A DNA stretch of 64,000 nt, taken from assembly GCA_963731035.1 (NCBI GenBank), contig CAVSUY010000028.1, positions 1 through 64,000 on the forward strand, given 5' to 3'. The first letter of the stretch is position 1, and every line of letters begins with the position of its first letter. The notes beneath the pieces were generated by a model that saw nothing but the letters and a program-made list of their open reading frames with translations, was not told the origin of the DNA and did not search any database. Origin of the DNA: JAANXG01 sp963731035 (GTDB taxonomy: Bacteria; Pseudomonadota; Gammaproteobacteria; Arenicellales; JAANXG01). Made by a program: the position numbers and the translations under genes. Shown piece by piece: positions 1-6,380 of this stretch.

Positions 1-67
1 GGCAGTGGGATTATCAGAATTCAGATATGGAATGTGAGTTGGTTGTTCGAACCAGAGCGTGGCAGAA

Positions 68-115
68 CATTGTCTTTAGGGACTCTATCGTGACCAAGGG
101 TCCCTAAAGACAATG
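68..115. repeat. perfect 16-bp inverted repeat (stem-loop)
   Basis: Two 16-base arms (68-83 and 100-115) are exact reverse complements around a 16-base loop. Neither side has a clear T-run, so a rho-independent terminator is only one possibility. It lies in the tail of a cassette whose gene is outside the window. The rest of 1-261 has no supportable gene. Confidence 0.6.
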
Positions 116-176
116 CTTTCTTCAAATATTGAATAATGATATTTCGCTGGCATGATTGGGTTTAAGAAACATATTT

Positions 177-225
177 GCATAACAAGCGCATGCAGTCGGA
201 CGAAGCTAAGCTGCGCCGTTGATGC
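177..225 (+). repeat. short or degenerate attC site
   Basis: A GCATAAC box starts at 177 and a GTTGATGC box ends at 225; the latter looks like the usual GTTATGC with one extra G. The site would close the cassette to the left and open the one at 262. It is shorter than the other sites in the array, so activity is uncertain. Confidence 0.5.
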
Positions 226-261
226 GAGGCGTGAAGCCTTTGTGGAACGTATGGAGGACAC

Positions 262-618
262 ATGAGGAATTTGGCACCCGAGATCACGCGCCAGAGGCTC
301 CTTATCGAGGGGCATTACTCGATAGAAATCGGACAGAACGAGGTCGAGGGCTACCTGCTGGGCGTGGCAGCGCACCTGGGTTTGCGGACATATGGGACAC
401 CGATCGTTTATGCTCCGGGAGGGCAGGGGAAAGACGAGAATGAAGGATTCGATGCCTTCGTTCCCCTCATCGATTCAGGGATCTCACTGTATGTGTGGAC
501 GGGGGCTCGATTTTTCGCGACAGTCCTGTTTACCTGCAAGCAGTTCGATACTGACCTCGCAGTATCTTATACGCTGGAATACTTTGACTCTAAAGACGCA
601 GAACACGAGTCATTCTAG
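262..618 (+). CDS. SpeD/AdoMet-decarboxylase-like cassette protein
   Basis: 118 aa, read from an ATG with a GGAGG five bases upstream. The middle and C-terminal part (about residues 64-95) follow the pattern of prokaryotic S-adenosylmethionine decarboxylase. A Ser (Asp71-Ser72-Gly73-Ile74) stands where the self-processing Glu-Ser-His-Ile of SpeD lies, and a Phe-Thr-Cys motif (Cys92) matches the catalytic-cysteine strand. The His after the pyruvoyl Ser is Gly here. True SpeD makes decarboxylated AdoMet for spermidine synthesis; some homologues are known to use other substrates. The family assignment is my motif reading; activity is unknown. It sits alone in a cassette between two attC sites. 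Confidence 0.55.
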   Translation: MRNLAPEITRQRLLIEGHYSIEIGQNEVEGYLLGVAAHLGLRTYGTPIVYAPGGQGKDENEGFDAFVPLIDSGISLYVWTGARFFATVLFTCKQFDTDLAVSYTLEYFDSKDAEHESF

Positions 619-624
619 AGTTCG

Positions 625-684
625 GCTTAACAAGGCGGTCAAGCGGACGCTCGTACCTCGCGCCGCTTATCGCTATCGTTAGCC
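625..684 (+). repeat. attC site (60-bp type)
   Basis: GCTTAAC at 625 and GTTAGCC ending at 684 flank a short imperfect palindrome containing a CAAGCGGACGC-type arm. Its length resembles the 60-bp attC class rather than the roughly 100-bp sites downstream. It closes the SpeD-like cassette. Confidence 0.65.
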
Positions 685-708
685 GGCATACATATGTAGG
701 AGTAAGAC

Positions 709-1425
709 TTGGACTTAGAGGAAGTATTTGATCAGGCTGGGCACGAACGAGCCGCGGGTGCGTTGAAGGAATTTCTTAAGGAATTCCTCTATCCAGCGTT
801 TGGGGCATTGCCGAAGTCGGAAATTGAACTTCTCGTACTCGGAGCATTAGAAGGAATGGGGGCGGTTTCAAAGGAGCCCGGCGTGTATGAACTCGTATCA
901 AAGCTTCGTGTAACACGAACCAAAGCCCGCAATCTGATTTACGAGCGAGAACTCAGAAAGTTGTCTCCGTCAGAGTTGGATTCGAGAGTAAAGAATCTGC
1001 TCAAGCGCCCAATTATTCAAAAATCGGGAGATCAATTCGTCCTTGAGGTGGAGAACCCGCTCATTTCAGATCACCTTCGATCCAAGGTGCAGACGCTGGG
1101 CCACGTGTCTGACGGGTCGTTTTCACCAAGTATCGTTAAGCTACCCCTAGACGCGGTCGTCGCACTAATTGAGCTTTACATCCCGGAAAATGAACGTGCT
1201 TCAGTAAAGGGTGCCCTCATCGCGGCTGGAGCCCCGGACACGTCATTCAGAGGCGTGTTGAAGGCTGTATTGAAGAAAGTTGCAGGGAAGGTGGCATCGG
1301 ATACTGGTGAAGCGTTGCTAGAAAATGCGTCCGATTACATTTCCCCTATCGTGGATGGTGCTGTTGAAGGGCTCACAGCAAAAATCGCTGAAGTGTTCCT
1401 AGTGGAAGGCGAAAATGCCGGCTAA
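709..1425 (+). CDS. unrecognised 238-aa cassette protein
   Basis: The frame starts at TTG 709, with AGGAG six bases upstream, and its TAA falls inside the first box of the following attC site, as is typical of a cassette gene. I do not recognise the family. Residues 60-100 (around VSKLRVTRTKARNLIYEREL) look helical and could form a winged-helix-like unit. Residues 105-150 contain several strands. The last 80 residues are Ala/Val-rich and amphipathic, with repeated short hydrophobic stretches but no clear membrane helix. Integron cassettes often carry phage-defence or stress functions; nothing here proves either. It is the largest cassette gene in the window. Confidence 0.8.
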   Translation: MDLEEVFDQAGHERAAGALKEFLKEFLYPAFGALPKSEIELLVLGALEGMGAVSKEPGVYELVSKLRVTRTKARNLIYERELRKLSPSELDSRVKNLLKRPIIQKSGDQFVLEVENPLISDHLRSKVQTLGHVSDGSFSPSIVKLPLDAVVALIELYIPENERASVKGALIAAGAPDTSFRGVLKAVLKKVAGKVASDTGEALLENASDYISPIVDGAVEGLTAKIAEVFLVEGENAG

Positions 1426-1518
1426 CAACACGTTGCAGGTGACGTTTGACCCGCTGCGCCCCCTTGCTTCCGCAAGGTTGCACATCGCCTCAAACGCACC
1501 TGAACGTCGGCGTTATGC
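1420..1518 (+). repeat. attC site
   Basis: GGCTAAC at 1420 and GTTATGC ending at 1518 enclose a long imperfect palindrome with arms around CTTGCTTCCGCAAG. The stop codon of the preceding gene lies within the first box. Length is 99 bp. Confidence 0.8.
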
Positions 1519-1563
1519 GGCCAAGCGGCCAAAGAGATTCAGAACCAAATTCAGATAGAGGCA

Positions 1564-1752
1564 ATGAAAGTCAGGGAATTGATCAAAACGCTGGAGAACG
1601 ATGGCTGGTATCTTGTCAAAATTAGAGGGAGTCACCGGCAGTTCAAGCATACGATGAAACGCGGGAAAGTAACGGTAGCAGGAAAGCCCAGCGTGGAAGT
1701 CCCACCCGGGACACTGAACGCAGTTCTAAAGCAAGCCGGCTTGAAAGAGTGA
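1564..1752 (+). CDS. hicA: HicA-type mRNA interferase toxin
   Basis: 62 aa with the small double-stranded-RNA-binding fold of HicA. The N-terminal helix is followed by the strand carrying Gly-Ser-His24-Arg-Gln-Phe, where the His is the catalytic residue of the family, and the C-terminal helix ends LNAVLKQAGL. HicA toxins cleave mRNA and tmRNA independently of the ribosome. The gene is the first of a two-gene cassette, with the antitoxin ATG nine bases after its stop. Usual family length is 55-85 aa, so it looks intact. Confidence 0.88.
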   Translation: MKVRELIKTLENDGWYLVKIRGSHRQFKHTMKRGKVTVAGKPSVEVPPGTLNAVLKQAGLKE

Positions 1753-1761
1753 GGTGTCGAT

Positions 1762-1974
1762 ATGCGCTATGCAGTTGTAATTGAGAAGGGCGAATCTAGC
1801 TATGGGGCGTATGTGCCCGACCTTCCTGGGTGCGTTGCTGCGGGAGACACAAAGGAAGAAGCGATTCGCCTTATTCAAGAGGCCATAGAATTCCATATTG
1901 AAGGTCTGAAAGAGGAGGGGGAGTCGGTTCCTCCACCGTCATCGAGTGTGGAGTTTGTCGAAGTAGCCGCATAA
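1762..1974 (+). CDS. hicB: HicB-family antitoxin
   Basis: 70 aa with the HicB partial RNase-H-like fold: an N-terminal strand (MRYAVVIEKGES), then the conserved YVPDLPGCVAAGDT segment and the helix with EEAIRLIQEAIEFHI. It lacks a separate C-terminal DNA-binding domain, so it belongs to the short form that may repress its promoter poorly. It neutralises the toxin by covering its active site. The TAA overlaps the first attC box, so toxin and antitoxin move together as one cassette. Confidence 0.88.
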   Translation: MRYAVVIEKGESSYGAYVPDLPGCVAAGDTKEEAIRLIQEAIEFHIEGLKEEGESVPPPSSSVEFVEVAA

Positions 1975-2067
1975 CAAGGGCGATGGAGTCCGACGCTTGA
2001 TTGCTCCCTCCCTTCGCTGCCGCTCCGGTCGGTCGCCGTCAAGCGCGGCTCATCGCCAACGTTATGC
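1969..2067 (+). repeat. attC site, subtype A
   Basis: GCATAAC at 1969 and GTTATGC ending at 2067. The internal arms (CTCCCTTCGCTGCCGCTCCGG, flanked by GCTTGA and TCAAGCGCGGCT) recur nearly unchanged at 2682, 3215 and 6282, which defines one attC subfamily of this integron. Confidence 0.88.
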
Positions 2068-2076
2068 AGCAACAGC

Positions 2077-2105
2077 TTGTAACATGTAACTGGATAGGTT
2101 ACAAT
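2077..2105 (+). promoter_or_regulatory. higBA promoter with overlapping dyad operator
   Basis: TTGTAA (2077) and TACAAT (2100) are spaced by 17 bases, a good sigma-70 pair. They are embedded in an inverted repeat, TTGTAAC (2077-2083) and GTTACAA (2098-2104), the likely HigA operator. The expected start site falls at about 2112, one base before the ATG at 2113, so the toxin mRNA may be leaderless. Confidence 0.65.
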
Positions 2106-2112
2106 TCAGCAG

Positions 2113-2391
2113 ATGATCCGCAGCTTCCGACACAAGGGGCTGGAGCGCTTCTTTGCGAGAGGCTCAAGATCTGGTATCCAGGCCGAACACGGACCACGAT
2201 TAAGATTGGTACTGGGCCGATTACACGCAGCGACTTCGCCTAAGGATATGGACCTTCCCGGGCTTTATCTACATCAATTGCGAGGGAAACAACGCGGACG
2301 ATGGTCGGTAAGGGTTAGCGGAAACTGGCGGGTTACTTTCAAGTTTGATGGACCAGATACCGTAGATGTGGACTACGAGGATTACCATTAG
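2113..2391 (+). CDS. higB: HigB-type (RelE superfamily) toxin
   Basis: 92 aa matching the HigB-1 class: the N-terminal GLERFF segment, a helix region with many Arg, then GLYLHQLRGKQRGRWSVRVSG followed by NWRVTFKF and a C-terminal DYEDYH. Such toxins cut mRNA in the ribosomal A site. The toxin-first order with the antitoxin two bases downstream is characteristic of higBA. The start is the first ATG after a strong promoter-operator, with no evident ribosome-binding site, consistent with a leaderless transcript. The length equals that of the family. Confidence 0.88.
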   Translation: MIRSFRHKGLERFFARGSRSGIQAEHGPRLRLVLGRLHAATSPKDMDLPGLYLHQLRGKQRGRWSVRVSGNWRVTFKFDGPDTVDVDYEDYH

Positions 2392-2393
2392 AT

Positions 2394-2687
2394 ATGACGA
2401 CACAGATGCACAATCCTCCCCACCCGGGTGAGATTATTCGAGAGCTTTGTCTACAGCCTTTAGAGCTGAGTGTAACTGAAGCAGCGGAGGCGCTTGGTGT
2501 CAGCAGGAAGACCTTATCGGCGATATTGAATGGACGTGCCGGCATCAGTCCGGAGATGGCGCTACGGTTGTCGAAGGCTTTCGACACTACGCCGGAGAGT
2601 TGGTTGAATCAGCAGATGCAATACGATCTGTGGGTAGCGAAGAAGGTAAACAGGAGTATCAAAGTAAAGCGATTAAATGCCGCATAA
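2394..2687 (+). CDS. higA: HigA-type antitoxin, XRE family
   Basis: 97 aa. It begins with the HPGEIIRE motif typical of HigA/VapI proteins. A Cro/C1 helix-turn-helix follows at about residues 28-66 (VTEAAEALGVSRKTLSAILNG), then the PESWLNQQMQYDLW segment that contacts the toxin. It neutralises HigB and should bind the dyad at 2077-2104 to repress the pair. The stop codon is the TAA of the next attC box. Confidence 0.9.
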   Translation: MTTQMHNPPHPGEIIRELCLQPLELSVTEAAEALGVSRKTLSAILNGRAGISPEMALRLSKAFDTTPESWLNQQMQYDLWVAKKVNRSIKVKRLNAA

Positions 2688-2780
2688 CAAGGGCGATCGA
2701 GCCCGACGTTTGACCGCTCGCTCCCTTCGCTACCGCTCCGGTTGGTCGCCGTCAAGCGCGGCTCATCGCCGACGTTATGT
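2682..2780 (+). repeat. attC site, subtype A
   Basis: GCATAAC at 2682 and GTTATGT ending at 2780, with internal arms nearly identical to those of 1969-2067. It ends the higBA cassette. Confidence 0.88.
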
Positions 2781-2812
2781 GCTCCCCAAAATAGATGGGT
2801 TACAATGGAAAC

Positions 2813-3028
2813 ATGAAATCTGCTAGCTACAAAGCGGTCGTGAAGCGGGATGGCGATTGGTGGATCGGGTGGATCGAGGAGATACCCGGTGTCAATTGTC
2901 AGGAAGCGACGCGAGAGGAATTGCTAGAGTCGTTAAAACTGACTCTTCAAGAGGCCCTGGAGTTGAACCGCACGGATGCAATCGATGCCGCCGGCGGAGA
3001 CTTTGAGGAACTCGAAATAGCGGTATGA
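2813..3028 (+). CDS. hicB: HicB-family antitoxin (second hic pair)
   Basis: 71 aa from the ATG at 2813. A longer in-frame start at 2795 exists, but the homologous part begins at MKSASYKAVV and a TACAAT-like -10 box lies at 2801, inside the longer reading. The HicB core is visible: DGDWWIGWIEEIPGVNCQEAT, then a helix with LLESLKLTLQEALEL. It overlaps the next gene by four bases (ATGA). Antitoxin comes first here, the reverse of the pair at 1564-1974, and the two HicB sequences share little beyond the core, so this is not a recent duplicate. Confidence 0.85.
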   Translation: MKSASYKAVVKRDGDWWIGWIEEIPGVNCQEATREELLESLKLTLQEALELNRTDAIDAAGGDFEELEIAV

Positions 3029-3213
3029 AACGTCGCGACCTGGTTCGGCATCTCGAATCAAATGGTTGCGAGCTACTCCGAGAGGGAGGAAGACACTCGT
3101 GGTGGCACAATCCTTCGCAAAACAAACGATCGGCAGTACCCAGACACCGGGAGATCAACGATCACCTTGCTCGGAAGATCTGCCGAGACCTCGGCATCGA
3201 AGATCCGAGATAG
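3025..3213 (+). CDS. hicA: HicA-type mRNA interferase toxin (second hic pair)
   Basis: 62 aa: MKRRDLVRHLESNGCELL, then Gly-Gly-Arg-His24-Ser-Trp-Trp-His, with His24 at the catalytic position, and a basic strand leading to the C-terminal helix ARKICRDLGI. Translation is probably coupled to the antitoxin through the ATGA overlap. The stop is followed one base later by the next attC box, so the pair fills the cassette. Confidence 0.88.
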   Translation: MKRRDLVRHLESNGCELLREGGRHSWWHNPSQNKRSAVPRHREINDHLARKICRDLGIEDPR

Positions 3214-3214
3214 C

Positions 3215-3312
3215 ACATAACCAAGCGATCGAGGCCGCCGCTTGACCGCTCGCCCCTTTCGCTTCCGCTCCAGTCGGTCGCCGTCAAGCGCGGCTCATCG
3301 CCAGCGTTGGGC
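3215..3312 (+). repeat. attC site, subtype A
   Basis: ACATAAC at 3215 and GTTGGGC ending at 3312. The internal arms are those of subtype A with a few substitutions. It closes the hicBA cassette. Confidence 0.85.
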
Positions 3313-3345
3313 GCCTGTTGAAGCTTAATCAAGGACGCAACGATC

Positions 3346-3936
3346 ATGATTGAGATCACTTGGCCGTTTCGTCAGGCAACTCCGGCGGACGCCCGCCAAT
3401 TGGCGGAGTTCATCAATCTCGCTGGAGAAGGGTTGCCGCTATATCTTTGGGAACAGATGGCTACGGCCGGCCAATCACCGTGGGACATTGGGCATGACCG
3501 TGCGAAGCGTGAAGAAGGTGGATTTTCCTATCGAAATGCCATAATTCGAATGGACGGTAACGAGCCTGTTTCGTGCTTGATTGGCTATCCACTCGATGAT
3601 GAACCCTCTGATGTTGATCTAACCAAACTTCCGCCAATGTTCGTGCCCCTTCAAGAATTGGAGGACATGGTGGCAGGCACCTGGTATGTAAATGTCGTTG
3701 CGACCCTTCCTCGCTGTCAGGGAAAGAATCATGGAAGTACGTTGCTCTCACTTGCTGAGGACATCGCTGCTGCGTCTGATAAGCGAGGTCTGAGCTTGAT
3801 TGTGGCCGACACCAATGAGCGAGCCCGCAGTTTGTATTCGCGCATAGGATACGAAGAGGTTTGCCGTCGCCCCATGGTCAAAGAGCAATGGCAGCACCCT
3901 GGCATCGATTGGATTCTAATGGAGAAAGCGCTGTGA
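3346..3936 (+). CDS. GNAT-family N-acetyltransferase
   Basis: 196 aa. The N-terminus (FRQATPADARQLAEFIN) is the usual first strand and helix of the GNAT fold. The acetyl-CoA loop is around WYVNVVATLPRCQGKNHGSTLL (about residues 112-133), where R/Q-x-x-G-x-G/A is present in relaxed form. The late LIVADTNERARSLYSRIGYEEV segment is typical. GNATs transfer acetyl from acetyl-CoA to amines; the substrate cannot be told. It is a single-gene cassette, and such acetyltransferases are common integron cargo. Confidence 0.85.
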   Translation: MIEITWPFRQATPADARQLAEFINLAGEGLPLYLWEQMATAGQSPWDIGHDRAKREEGGFSYRNAIIRMDGNEPVSCLIGYPLDDEPSDVDLTKLPPMFVPLQELEDMVAGTWYVNVVATLPRCQGKNHGSTLLSLAEDIAAASDKRGLSLIVADTNERARSLYSRIGYEEVCRRPMVKEQWQHPGIDWILMEKAL

Positions 3937-3960
3937 ACACGCGGCGAGGGGAGATCAGGC

Positions 3961-4082
3961 ACTCAACAAGGCATGGAAAAACGATCATACAGGGGCGCTG
4001 CAGTCCGACGATTGACCCTGTCGTGGTCTTGCTGCCGCAAGCCTGCGCCAGCATCAAGCGCGGCTCATCGCCAACGTTGGAC
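3961..4082 (+). repeat. attC site, subtype B, left end degenerate
   Basis: The right half is clear: arms around GTCTTGCTGCCGCAAG, TCAAGCGCGGCTCATCGCC and GTTGGAC ending at 4082. A left box is less clear; ACTCAAC at 3961 is the best fit, followed by about 24 bases not seen in sister sites. The internal arms match the site at 5531, not subtype A. Confidence 0.65.
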
Positions 4083-4087
4083 GCAGC

Positions 4088-4546
4088 ATGACCGTAAAGC
4101 GCCAATTTGGCGGTCTTCTAAGCAGGCTCTTGCGCGGCGGCGCCACTCTTTCCAACACGGAGTACGCAGTGATGTGTTTGCTTGTAGACGCGCTACCGCC
4201 CGAGCTACGAACCATTGTCAGCGCTCAATTCAACTCATACAACCTAGTCCAGCGCGAAAGTGATGGCCGAGCACTGAATTTCTATCGCTTCAAGAATGGC
4301 TCCCCTTCCTCTACCGAAGATCTGCCGCAACTCCAAATGAAGACGGAGGAGAGTTCTTTGATTCGGGCCAAACTCAGCCTCGAAGGAGAGCAAGAGCCAT
4401 TGCATGCGGTATTGGCTGCCGTTCGCGGCCGGGTTTTCTGTGTCTCTTTTAGCAGGCCGCCGAGCAGCTCTGCTCGCTCAGTTCGGGTTGTCCACACTGA
4501 GCAGTCATGGCGGTCGTCGGTTGTTGTTGGGTCGTCGGCGTCTAAC
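4088..4546 (+). CDS. hypothetical cassette protein, 3' end doubtful
   Basis: The reading frame from ATG 4088 gives MTVKRQFGGLLSRLLRGGATLSNTEYAVMCLLVDAL and a convincing globular stretch to about residue 115 (AAVRGRVFCVSFSRP). I do not recognise it. The frame then runs without a stop through the following attC site to 4627, giving a low-complexity Ser/Arg tail. Other genes in this array stop inside the first attC box; a TAA exists there (4543-4545) but in another frame. A one-base deletion near 4440-4540 would explain this. The end given is the attC boundary, not an observed stop. Confidence 0.45.
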
Positions 4547-4629
4547 AGCGCGCCGCAAGCGGACGCGCGCGCCAATCCCGCGCCTGATCAACCTTCATCG
4601 GCGCGTGCCGGTGAGCGTGGACGTTAGTC
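4540..4629 (+). repeat. attC site
   Basis: GTCTAAC at 4540 and GTTAGTC ending at 4629, with arms GCGCGCCGCAAGCGGACGC and a partly complementary right half. It resembles the common 60-90-bp attC type rather than the array's own subtypes A and B, so this cassette may have come from another integron. Confidence 0.7.
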
Positions 4630-4642
4630 TTCTAGAGGTAAT

Positions 4643-5032
4643 ATGAACATTGTTCGAACCGGAGTGATTGTGAATACACAGAACTACGATGAGTGCGTCT
4701 CCTTTTATGAGAACTTGTTCGGTTTGGGTATCCTGTTTCAGGACCAGAAAAAGGATTATCGGCTAACCTGCTTCGAATATGGCGGGTCTTACCTTATGGT
4801 GGAGACAGGAGGGGTCGCGAATCCAGAAGGCAAGGCCATCGAGGAAAACTCAATGAAATTAAGATTTAACGTATCAGATATTGAAGAAGCGTTAGAAGCA
4901 GTGCGAGCGTATGGGATCGATACTGATATTAACGAAACCGAGTGGGGATCGACAATTGACATTTATGATCCCGACGGAAACAGAATTGGAATACGAGATG
5001 AGGCCACGTTCAATAGAAATAACGGAGTCTAA
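4643..5032 (+). CDS. VOC/glyoxalase-fold protein
   Basis: 129 aa, start preceded by AGAGGTAAT. It has the vicinal-oxygen-chelate pattern: a first beta-alpha unit (NIVRTGVIVNTQNYDECVSFYENLFGL) and a second (MKLRFNVSDIEEALEAVRAYGID) ending in IDIYDPDGNRIGIRD. The last Asp-Pro-Asp-Gly-Asn motif is the usual end of a glyoxalase/bleomycin-resistance domain. The metal-binding positions are not fully conserved, so either enzyme activity or simple ligand sequestration is possible. Single-gene cassette; its TAA lies in the attC remnant at 5027. Confidence 0.85.
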   Translation: MNIVRTGVIVNTQNYDECVSFYENLFGLGILFQDQKKDYRLTCFEYGGSYLMVETGGVANPEGKAIEENSMKLRFNVSDIEEALEAVRAYGIDTDINETEWGSTIDIYDPDGNRIGIRDEATFNRNNGV

Positions 5033-5059
5033 CGAGGGCGCTGCACGCCGATGTTATGC
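5027..5059 (+). repeat. 33-bp attC remnant
   Basis: GTCTAAC at 5027 and GTTATGC ending at 5059 are both present, with GAGGGCGCTGCACGCCGAT between them, but the whole central palindrome of about 60 bases found in sister sites is missing. The outer boxes and one flank remain. This looks like an internal deletion that fused two cassettes. Confidence 0.75.
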
Positions 5060-5080
5060 ATTTGACACAAGAGACGAGAA

Positions 5081-5536
5081 GTGGAAATTTGGGTAGACGC
5101 GGATGCATGTCCGCTGGTTATAAGAGAGATACTATTCAGAGCGGCCGAGCGTACAGGGGTTGGGTTGACTTTTGTCGCGAATCGACCTGTGCGCGTACCC
5201 TCGTCTCCTCTCATTAAGATGATTCAAGTAGCTCCTGGTTTTGACGTAGCGGATAACGAAATTGTCAAAAGAATTAGCGCTGGCGATCTGGTGGTTACGA
5301 GCGACATCCCTTTGGCGGCGGAAGTGATAGAAAAGGGGGGGTGTGCACTAAGTCCTCGTGGCGAGCTCCACACTAAGGACAACATTGGAGCACGTCTCAA
5401 TATGAGGGACTTTCTGGATACTATGCGTGCAAGCGGCATGGATACGGGTGGTCCGCCATCTCTTAGTCAAAGCGACAGGAAAGCTTTCGCGGGTCACCTC
5501 GATAGATTGCTAACCCTAGGTGTGGGAAATGCATAA
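5081..5536 (+). CDS. YaiI/YqxD-family protein (UPF0178, DUF188)
   Basis: 151 aa, the usual length of the family. It begins MEIWVDADACPLVIREILFRAAERTGV, where the DADACP motif and the following helix are diagnostic, and continues with VADNEIVKRISAGDLVVTSDIPLAAEVIEKG and the LNMRDFLDTMR segment. The fold is PIN/FLAP-nuclease-like with acidic residues, but no activity is firmly established for the family. The host-type gene sits in a cassette with a normal attC behind and a truncated one in front, so excision may depend on the neighbour. Confidence 0.9.
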   Translation: MEIWVDADACPLVIREILFRAAERTGVGLTFVANRPVRVPSSPLIKMIQVAPGFDVADNEIVKRISAGDLVVTSDIPLAAEVIEKGGCALSPRGELHTKDNIGARLNMRDFLDTMRASGMDTGGPPSLSQSDRKAFAGHLDRLLTLGVGNA

Positions 5537-5630
5537 CTAAGGGCACTGCAGACCGACGCTTGACCCTGTCGCGGCCTTGCTGCCGCAAGTCCGCGACAGC
5601 CTCAAGCGCGGCTGAGCGCCAACATTAGGC
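5531..5630 (+). repeat. attC site, subtype B, altered right box
   Basis: GCATAAC at 5531; the right box reads ATTAGGC (5624-5630) where GTTAGGC is expected, losing the G at the crossover. Arms around GCGGCCTTGCTGCCGCAAG match the site at 3961-4082. Confidence 0.8.
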
Positions 5631-5658
5631 ATAAGGAATTACAAGAGACACAACTCGA

Positions 5659-6192
5659 ATGAATATATTCGTATTGAATACAGGTAGGTGCGGCTCAACA
5701 ACTTTCATCAAGGCTTGTAAGCATATTACAAATTACTCGTGCGCACATGAGTCGAGAAGTGGGATGCTAGGTCAAGAACGCTTTAAGTATCCCGATAACC
5801 ATATTGAAGCAGACAACCGCCTTTCCTGGGTCTTAGGAAGGCTCGACAAACAATACGGTGATTCGGCCTTTTATGTTCACCTGAAGAGAAATGAGAATGA
5901 TACTGCTCGTAGCTTCACCAAGCGATATTCAAGTGGAATTCTCAAAGCGTACAGAAACGGGATATTGATGGGGCTGTCCGAGACAACTGATGCTATGGCT
6001 GTATGTCTGGACTATTGCGATACTGTAAACTGTAACATCAACCTTTTTCTAAAGGACAAATCAAGAACGATTTCAATCACGCTTGAAAATATCGATCAAG
6101 ATTTTGCGGAATTCTGGAAACTTATTAATGCACAAGGTGATATAAGTGCCTCGCTCGCCGAATACGACATTAAATACAACGCAACGAGGTAG
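5659..6192 (+). CDS. small sulfotransferase-like P-loop protein
   Basis: 177 aa. The N-terminus MNIFVLNTGRCGSTTFIKACKHI carries the 5'-phosphosulfate-binding loop (Thr-Gly-Arg-Cys-Gly-Ser-Thr) of PAPS-dependent sulfotransferases, and FYVHLKRNENDTARSFTKRY fits the 3'-phosphate-binding Arg/Ser region. The rest is Asp/Asn-rich and shorter than typical sulfotransferases (250-300 aa), so it may be a minimal form. GC content is visibly lower than in the flanking chromosome, a sign of foreign origin. The last cassette gene before the array ends. Confidence 0.75.
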   Translation: MNIFVLNTGRCGSTTFIKACKHITNYSCAHESRSGMLGQERFKYPDNHIEADNRLSWVLGRLDKQYGDSAFYVHLKRNENDTARSFTKRYSSGILKAYRNGILMGLSETTDAMAVCLDYCDTVNCNINLFLKDKSRTISITLENIDQDFAEFWKLINAQGDISASLAEYDIKYNATR

Positions 6193-6281
6193 TCCCAAGA
6201 AAGCAACAAAACAGTGTGTTTCTAAGGATCGCAGGCAAGCTTAGAAGATTGGTCGTTACATTACCAGGATATGTGAAGAAT

Positions 6282-6380
6282 GCTTAACCAGGGCGATCGA
6301 GCCCGACGCTTGACCGCTCGCTCCCTTCGCTGCCGCTCCGGTCGGTCGCCCTCAAGCGCGGCTCACCGTTATCGTTGGGC
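6282..6380 (+). repeat. attC site, subtype A (last of the array)
   Basis: GCTTAAC at 6282 and GTTGGGC ending at 6380, with internal arms of subtype A. No attC follows, so this marks the distal end of the visible array. Confidence 0.87.

Noticed and set aside
1420..6380. Regularly recurring near-identical 100-bp sequences as a CRISPR array
   Set aside because: Repeats are attC-like, with box motifs at both ends, and the spacers are whole genes of different lengths.
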